Assembly: GCA_040387735.1 (NCBI GenBank)
Contig: JAZKDE010000002.1
Coordinates: 1-64,000, forward strand
From: Arcicella sp040387735
GTDB lineage: Bacteria > Bacteroidota > Bacteroidia > Cytophagales > Spirosomataceae
Reading direction: 5' to 3'
Length of the DNA: 64,000 nucleotides
Both the position numbers and the translations under genes were made by a program. The notes beneath the pieces were generated by a model. It had not been told where the DNA came from and ran no database searches. It saw only the letters and a list, made by a program, of their open reading frames with translations. Below are positions 60,467-64,000 of the stretch, in pieces. Every line of letters starts with the position of its first letter. Position 1 is the first letter of the stretch.

Positions 60467-61216
60467 ATGAAAAAACACTTCTCCTTACCCCTCATTGAGG
60501 TTTGTACCTTCTCTCTCGAATCATGTCTTGCCGCTGAACGTGGCGGAGCAAAACGCATTGAACTTTGTGCTGCGATGTACGAAGGTGGCACTACGCCTTC
60601 TGCGGGTTTAATATCTTTAGTCAAACAAAAAGTAAACATCGAAATTCATGCCATGATTCGTCCACGTGGGGGAGATTTTTATTATTCAGATGATGAAATA
60701 TCTGTCATGCAAGCGGATATTGAAATAGCAAAATCTTTAGGTTGTCATGGAATTGTTCTGGGTCTTTTGCAGCAAGACGGACGAGTAAATATTGCCCAAA
60801 CAAAGGCATTAGCTGATTTAGCCAAACCAATGCAAATAACTTTTCATCGTGCCATAGACATGACGCCTGATTATTTTGAGGCTCTCGAAAATATTATTGA
60901 AGCAGGCTGTGATAGAATTTTAACTTCAGGACAAAAAAATACAGCTTTGGAAGGAATTGATGCTATCAGTGAATTAGTAAAACGTGCCAATGGACGCATC
61001 GAAATTATGGCAGGAAGCGGTATAAATATTGATAACGCCCAAACACTCGCCAATACAGGCGTAAATGCTTTACACATGACGGGCAAGGCAAGTCGTGACT
61101 CAGCAATGGTTTATCGAAAAGAAGGAATTGCGATGGGCGGGCTTTCGGAAGTCCCAGAATATGGAATTGTGTATTCTGATGAGGAGAAAATTCGGGCAGT
61201 GGTGGACTTTTTATAG
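60467..61216 (+). CDS. cutC: CutC family copper homeostasis protein
   Basis: Starting at ATG 60467 gives 249 residues; in-frame codons back to 60341 would add 42 residues unlike the family. Motifs: LIEVCTFSLESCLAAERGGAKRIELCA, HAMIRPRGGDFYYSDDE, TFHRAIDMTPDY, and IMAGSGINIDNA. CutC is a TIM barrel linked to copper tolerance in E. coli; its reaction is unknown. Its stop codon lies in a 29-bp inverted repeat. Confidence 0.92.
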   Translation: MKKHFSLPLIEVCTFSLESCLAAERGGAKRIELCAAMYEGGTTPSAGLISLVKQKVNIEIHAMIRPRGGDFYYSDDEISVMQADIEIAKSLGCHGIVLGLLQQDGRVNIAQTKALADLAKPMQITFHRAIDMTPDYFEALENIIEAGCDRILTSGQKNTALEGIDAISELVKRANGRIEIMAGSGINIDNAQTLANTGVNALHMTGKASRDSAMVYRKEGIAMGGLSEVPEYGIVYSDEEKIRAVVDFL

Positions 61217-61277
61217 TAACACAGACTTCAGTCTGTAACGATTAACAAACAGACTGAAGTCTGTATTACTATAAAAA
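61208..61277. repeat. 29-bp inverted repeat holding the stop codons of both flanking genes
   Basis: Arms 61208-61236 and 61249-61277 are complementary with one mismatch; each carries TTTTTATAG and then the palindrome ACAGACT-N2-AGTCTGT. CutC ends with TAG at 61214, and the rhomboid gene ends with TAG at 61271-61269, both inside the arms. It acts as a bidirectional terminator-like hairpin. Confidence 0.85.
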
Positions 61278-61955
61278 CCTTTGTAAATATTCCGTTATTT
61301 GAGCAATACAACTCGAAAATAAATCGGGCTTTAATAATAACGTAAACACAACACCAAAAGCCGCTCCGTAAAGGTGAGCCGAATGTCCAATATTATCCAG
61401 ATTACGTTTCGACATATAAATTGAATAGGCCGTGTATAGAATTGCAAATACAAAAGCGGGCATTTCAATGAAATAAACGTACATATTTGAAGTTGGTGCA
61501 AATAAAATAGATGAAAAAATCACCGCAGAAACTCCACCCGAAGCCCCAAGAGCATTATAGCCTGAATCATTTTTATGGTCAATATAAGAAGGAATATTGG
61601 CCACAATAATACCAACCAGATATAAAACAGCGTACAAAATACCTCCTGTACTTTCTCCAAAAAGAAAGGTGAAATAATATTCAATATTTCGTCCAAAAAA
61701 GTACAAACTGAACATATTAAAGAATAAATGTCCATAATCGGCATGAAGAAACCCCGAAGTTAGGAAACGATAATATTCTTTATTTCTCTGCACTGAGTAT
61801 GGATTCATAATCCATTTGTGCATAATACTGTAATTGTTCCAAGCGTAGAGACTCAAAGCAACGGTAATTCCTATAAAAATTAGGGTTAATGACATGGATT
61901 TTTTTTGATTTTTTGTGGGTTTTGTCATTACGAGCAAAGCAATGACTGTACTCAT
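61269..61955 (-). CDS. Rhomboid-family intramembrane serine protease
   Basis: The 228 residues have six hydrophobic segments, with GASGGVSAVIFSSI (catalytic Ser) and GHSAHLYGAAFGV (catalytic His), and FLHADYGHLFFNMFSLYFFG in the first part. Rhomboids cut single-span proteins in the membrane. The first ATG gives an extension (MSTVIALLV) that falls in a palindromic repeat; the true start is more likely residue 10 or 21 (MTKPTKN or MSLTLIF). Confidence 0.9.
   Translation of the reverse strand: MSTVIALLVMTKPTKNQKKSMSLTLIFIGITVALSLYAWNNYSIMHKWIMNPYSVQRNKEYYRFLTSGFLHADYGHLFFNMFSLYFFGRNIEYYFTFLFGESTGGILYAVLYLVGIIVANIPSYIDHKNDSGYNALGASGGVSAVIFSSILFAPTSNMYVYFIEMPAFVFAILYTAYSIYMSKRNLDNIGHSAHLYGAAFGVVFTLLLKPDLFSSCIAQITEYLQRFL
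61924..61946. repeat. REP-like palindrome at the rhomboid start
   Basis: GTCATT and AATGAC arms surround ACGAGCAAAGC, like the interspersed GTCATTGCGAGCAAAGC words of many genomes. It overlaps the first codons of the annotated rhomboid frame. Confidence 0.5.
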
Positions 61956-61967
61956 ATTAAACTAATG

Positions 61968-62939
61968 CTACACTTCTCTATCAATTAACATTTCAGTGAA
62001 GGCTTTGAGTTCGGTTTTTCGCTCTTCTTCCACTTTTAATTTAGCAAGACATTCCAAGCCTTTATCGAAATAATCGTTAATTTTCGCCTCTGCTAATTGT
62101 TTAATTCCTAATGAATTATATATTTCGGTAACCGCTTTTACTTTTTCAGCATTATCAAATTCTTTGACAGTCAACCATTTATCTAATAATCCCTTAGTTT
62201 CGCCCGTCGCTTTTTCAATAGCTTCGATGAGCATATAAGTTTTTTTATTGGAGATAATATCGCCCCCCACTTGCTTCCCGAATTTTACAGGGTCACCGTA
62301 AACGTCCAATAAATCATCTTTCAACTGAAAACCTAAACCGATATTGATACCAACTTCGTATAATAAGTTGCAAGATTTTTCACTTGCTCCGCCAATAATC
62401 CCGCCTAATTCTAAGGCATAACCCAATAAAACGGAGGTTTTTAGCTTAATCATTTCTAAGTATTCCGATTCAGTTACTGTCTCACGACTCTCGAAATTCA
62501 TATCCAATTGCTGACCTTCGCAAACCTCAGCCGCCGTGCGATTAAAGCGTTTCATGGCTTTTTTGAAACGGCTATCTTCCACTTCCATCAACAATTCATA
62601 CGCCTGCACGAGCATCACATCACCCGAAAGAATGGCGATATTGGCGTTCCATTTTTCATGAACGGTTGGTTTTCCTCGACGCAAGGGAGCATTGTCCATA
62701 ATATCATCGTGCATCAAGGTAAAATTATGAAAAACCTCAACGGCAGAGGCAGGTTTAATGGCTTTTTGCCAATCGTCAGTAAATAAAGCAGTTGCCATTA
62801 AAGTCATCATTGGGCGTAATCGTTTACCGCCTAATGACATCAAATAACGGATTGGTTCGTATAATTCTGGGGGATTTTCACCGTAAGTTTGTTGAGCAAA
62901 CTCTTCGTTGAGAGCTTGTTGGAAGTTTTGTAATTTCAT
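61968..62939 (-). CDS. Polyprenyl diphosphate synthase (IspA type)
   Basis: The 323 residues show both Asp-rich motifs: LMHDDIMDNAPLRRGKPTVH and FQLKDDLLDVYGD, with GGKRLRPMM as the substrate Lys/Arg site. It condenses isopentenyl diphosphate into C15-C20 or longer chains. The chain length cannot be told, but geranylgeranyl or farnesyl type is likely. A TIR gene lies upstream on the same strand, apparently unrelated. Confidence 0.94.
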   Translation of the reverse strand: MKLQNFQQALNEEFAQQTYGENPPELYEPIRYLMSLGGKRLRPMMTLMATALFTDDWQKAIKPASAVEVFHNFTLMHDDIMDNAPLRRGKPTVHEKWNANIAILSGDVMLVQAYELLMEVEDSRFKKAMKRFNRTAAEVCEGQQLDMNFESRETVTESEYLEMIKLKTSVLLGYALELGGIIGGASEKSCNLLYEVGINIGLGFQLKDDLLDVYGDPVKFGKQVGGDIISNKKTYMLIEAIEKATGETKGLLDKWLTVKEFDNAEKVKAVTEIYNSLGIKQLAEAKINDYFDKGLECLAKLKVEEERKTELKAFTEMLIDREV

Positions 62940-63002
62940 TGCAAGTTTTAAAATTCGTAATGTTTGTTTAACGCACGAGTGGTTATATTGTTATTTTACC
63001 TG

Positions 63003-63030
63003 CCGTTGTCTGTATCTTCGGAGACAACGA
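63003..63030. repeat. Palindrome downstream of the TIR gene
   Basis: Arms CGTTGTCT and AGACAACG around GTATCTTCGG. No T run follows, so it is a REP-like repeat more than a terminator. Confidence 0.5.
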
Positions 63031-63058
63031 CAAAAAAGTAATAAAAGCTATATTTCTA

Positions 63059-63967
63059 TCACCGAGATGGGGTTGGAGCTGGGGCCAGATTTAAGTTTAT
63101 TCTGGATTTAATTGAAATTTCAAATGGAGCTGAATGCCTGAAAGAAATCTCGAATAAAAATCCATATTCGGAAAAATCAAATACATGTCCATTATAGCTA
63201 TCATCTTTGCATAGAGGTTTAAGAATTTGTGTCGTTTTAGGTTTTCCGTCATGATTTATCCACAAATATTCTCCATCTTCGTCAGTTTCTAATCTCAAAT
63301 AGAATGTTACTTTGGTTACTGTAGGCAATGATTTAAAAGGTATTGGTCCTTTTCTTTTGGGTTGATAAAGATTAACAGAATCAAAAGGATTTATTGAAAT
63401 TAGATATTTAGGGGTTTCAAATTCTTCAGTATATTTTTTTGAAATATCATCAACTATCACTTGAAATCTTGATTTACTTAAGTCTGAAAATGACAAAGTA
63501 TTCATTTCGGATAATTTAAATAGAGCATTACCTATACCATCAGAAATATCGCTCAATTTTTTATAATCATTTTGCATAATATCTTTAATTTCATTGAACC
63601 TTTCTAATTTCTTTTGCCATTTCAAAACTTGCTCTAATCTATCTTCTGAGGAATAAATTTCCAAGTTGACATTGTCAATTCGTATTGGCAAAATTTTATC
63701 GGAGAAAGAATCATTATTTAGAATAGATACAAATTCATGCATACAAGGTTCTGATTCAAAATATTCATTGCTCAAAAGTAAAATTATGTGTTCACTACCA
63801 GCCAATTCTTGCATAAAATTGGTAATAGAATCTTTATAGGTCAGTTCTTTCCTGTCTCTCCTTAATATAATACCCCATTTTTCAAATAATTCTTGTTCAA
63901 GCAAATTAGCTTCTTTTGTTTGTTTCCAAGAATAAGAAAGGTAAATATCTAAATCGCTGTATTTCAT
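63059..63967 (-). CDS. TIR-domain protein with unknown C-terminal domain (possible NADase effector)
   Basis: Starting at ATG 63967 gives 302 residues (a TTG nine bases upstream adds three). Residues 5-130 form a TIR domain: DIYLSYSWKQTKEANLLEQELF, FMQELAGSEHIILLLSNEYF, and SEPCMHEFVSI with Glu78 at the position of the NADase catalytic Glu. The C-terminal half (about 180-302) is beta-rich and ends in a Pro-rich tail (APAPTPSR); I do not recognise it. Bacterial TIR proteins often kill phage-infected cells by cleaving NAD. Any partner gene upstream lies outside the window. Confidence 0.85.
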   Translation of the reverse strand: MKYSDLDIYLSYSWKQTKEANLLEQELFEKWGIILRRDRKELTYKDSITNFMQELAGSEHIILLLSNEYFESEPCMHEFVSILNNDSFSDKILPIRIDNVNLEIYSSEDRLEQVLKWQKKLERFNEIKDIMQNDYKKLSDISDGIGNALFKLSEMNTLSFSDLSKSRFQVIVDDISKKYTEEFETPKYLISINPFDSVNLYQPKRKGPIPFKSLPTVTKVTFYLRLETDEDGEYLWINHDGKPKTTQILKPLCKDDSYNGHVFDFSEYGFLFEISFRHSAPFEISIKSRINLNLAPAPTPSR

Positions 63968-64000
63968 AGTTTTCAAATTTAGTTTAACTCAGTCGCTTGC
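63968..64000. other. Window edge upstream of the TIR gene
   Basis: 33 bases, no feature. The promoter or any upstream operon gene is cut off. Confidence 0.6.

Noticed and set aside
1..64000. CRISPR arrays, tRNA or rRNA genes, insertion sequences, prophage
   Set aside because: No regularly spaced repeats, no cloverleaf with the TTCGA arm, no transposase or integrase frames were recognised in reading the sequence. A covariance search would be the decisive check.

Overview
The window comes from the chromosome of an AT-rich (about one-third G+C) member of the Bacteroidetes, most likely Cytophagales. The evidence is a SusC/SusD pair, type IX secretion genes (porU, porV), gliding genes (gldH, gldE), a DUF4295 protein next to ribosomal protein L33, a tiny bTHX/COX24-like ribosomal protein, DUF4293 and DUF5777 proteins, and promoters of the TTG-N19-TAnnTTTG kind. 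The genus (Arcicella, Emticicia, Flectobacillus, Runella or a relative) cannot be fixed from the sequence alone. No tRNA, rRNA operon, CRISPR array, prophage or intact insertion sequence was seen.

Layout. 1-3.2 kb: 3' end of a SusC-like TonB receptor and its SusD-like lipoprotein. 3.3-5 kb: two co-oriented coiled-coil genes, one membrane-bound. 5-6.8 kb: AT-rich leader and two tandem small secreted paralogues. 6.9-8.2 kb: MaoC hydratase and FabG reductase. 8.3-10 kb: divergent lipoproteins made of PepSY-like repeats. 10.1-12.8 kb: secreted amidohydrolase and sugar dehydrogenase. 13-14.1 kb: rpsL-rpsG, cut off from fusA by a strong terminator. 14.2-20.6 kb: a 1910-residue surface protein and the decayed relic of a second copy. 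20.7-28.9 kb: DUF4293, kdsD, recQ, purD, a PSP1/RicT-like gene with an apparent frameshift, gldH. 29-33.5 kb: BlaR1/BlaI pair with triple operators, LON-domain protein, amine oxidase. 33.7-36.5 kb: Rrf2 regulator, then Rieske, DUF5777 and YceI genes. 36.8-41.7 kb: small membrane protein, RluA synthase, panB, a secreted barrel-like protein, DUF4295 and L33. 41.9-48.8 kb: inactive M16 homologue, PorV, PorU, SprT-like protein. 48.9-57 kb: Rng, bTHX, TPR protein and HU facing mutY, ssb, gldE and a lipoprotein. 57-64 kb: ATP-grasp protein, leucyl aminopeptidase, DUF2795, cutC, rhomboid, polyprenyl synthase and a TIR-domain protein at the edge.

How the parts fit. Most of the window is core genome: ribosome, purine and pantothenate synthesis, LPS Kdo precursor, DNA repair, RNA processing. 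Overlaid is the Bacteroidetes secretion and gliding machinery; PorV and PorU form the attachment complex that processes type IX cargo, and the many signal-peptide proteins here are possible clients. The accessory signals are the giant adhesin and its relic, the TIR protein, and the BlaI/BlaR pair.

The most interesting signals are: (1) the frameshift in the PSP1 gene, which splits off a Gln/Asn/Gly/Pro-rich tail of about 220 codons; (2) the collapsed tandem duplicate of the giant surface-protein gene, including a copy of the rpsG terminator; (3) three near-identical 16-bp palindromic operators before blaI; (4) a 29-bp inverted repeat that supplies the stop codons of both cutC and the rhomboid gene; (5) intergenic spacers built from a small vocabulary of repeated, often inverted words; (6) the edge TIR protein. 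Products are assigned from motifs read by eye; no database search was possible.
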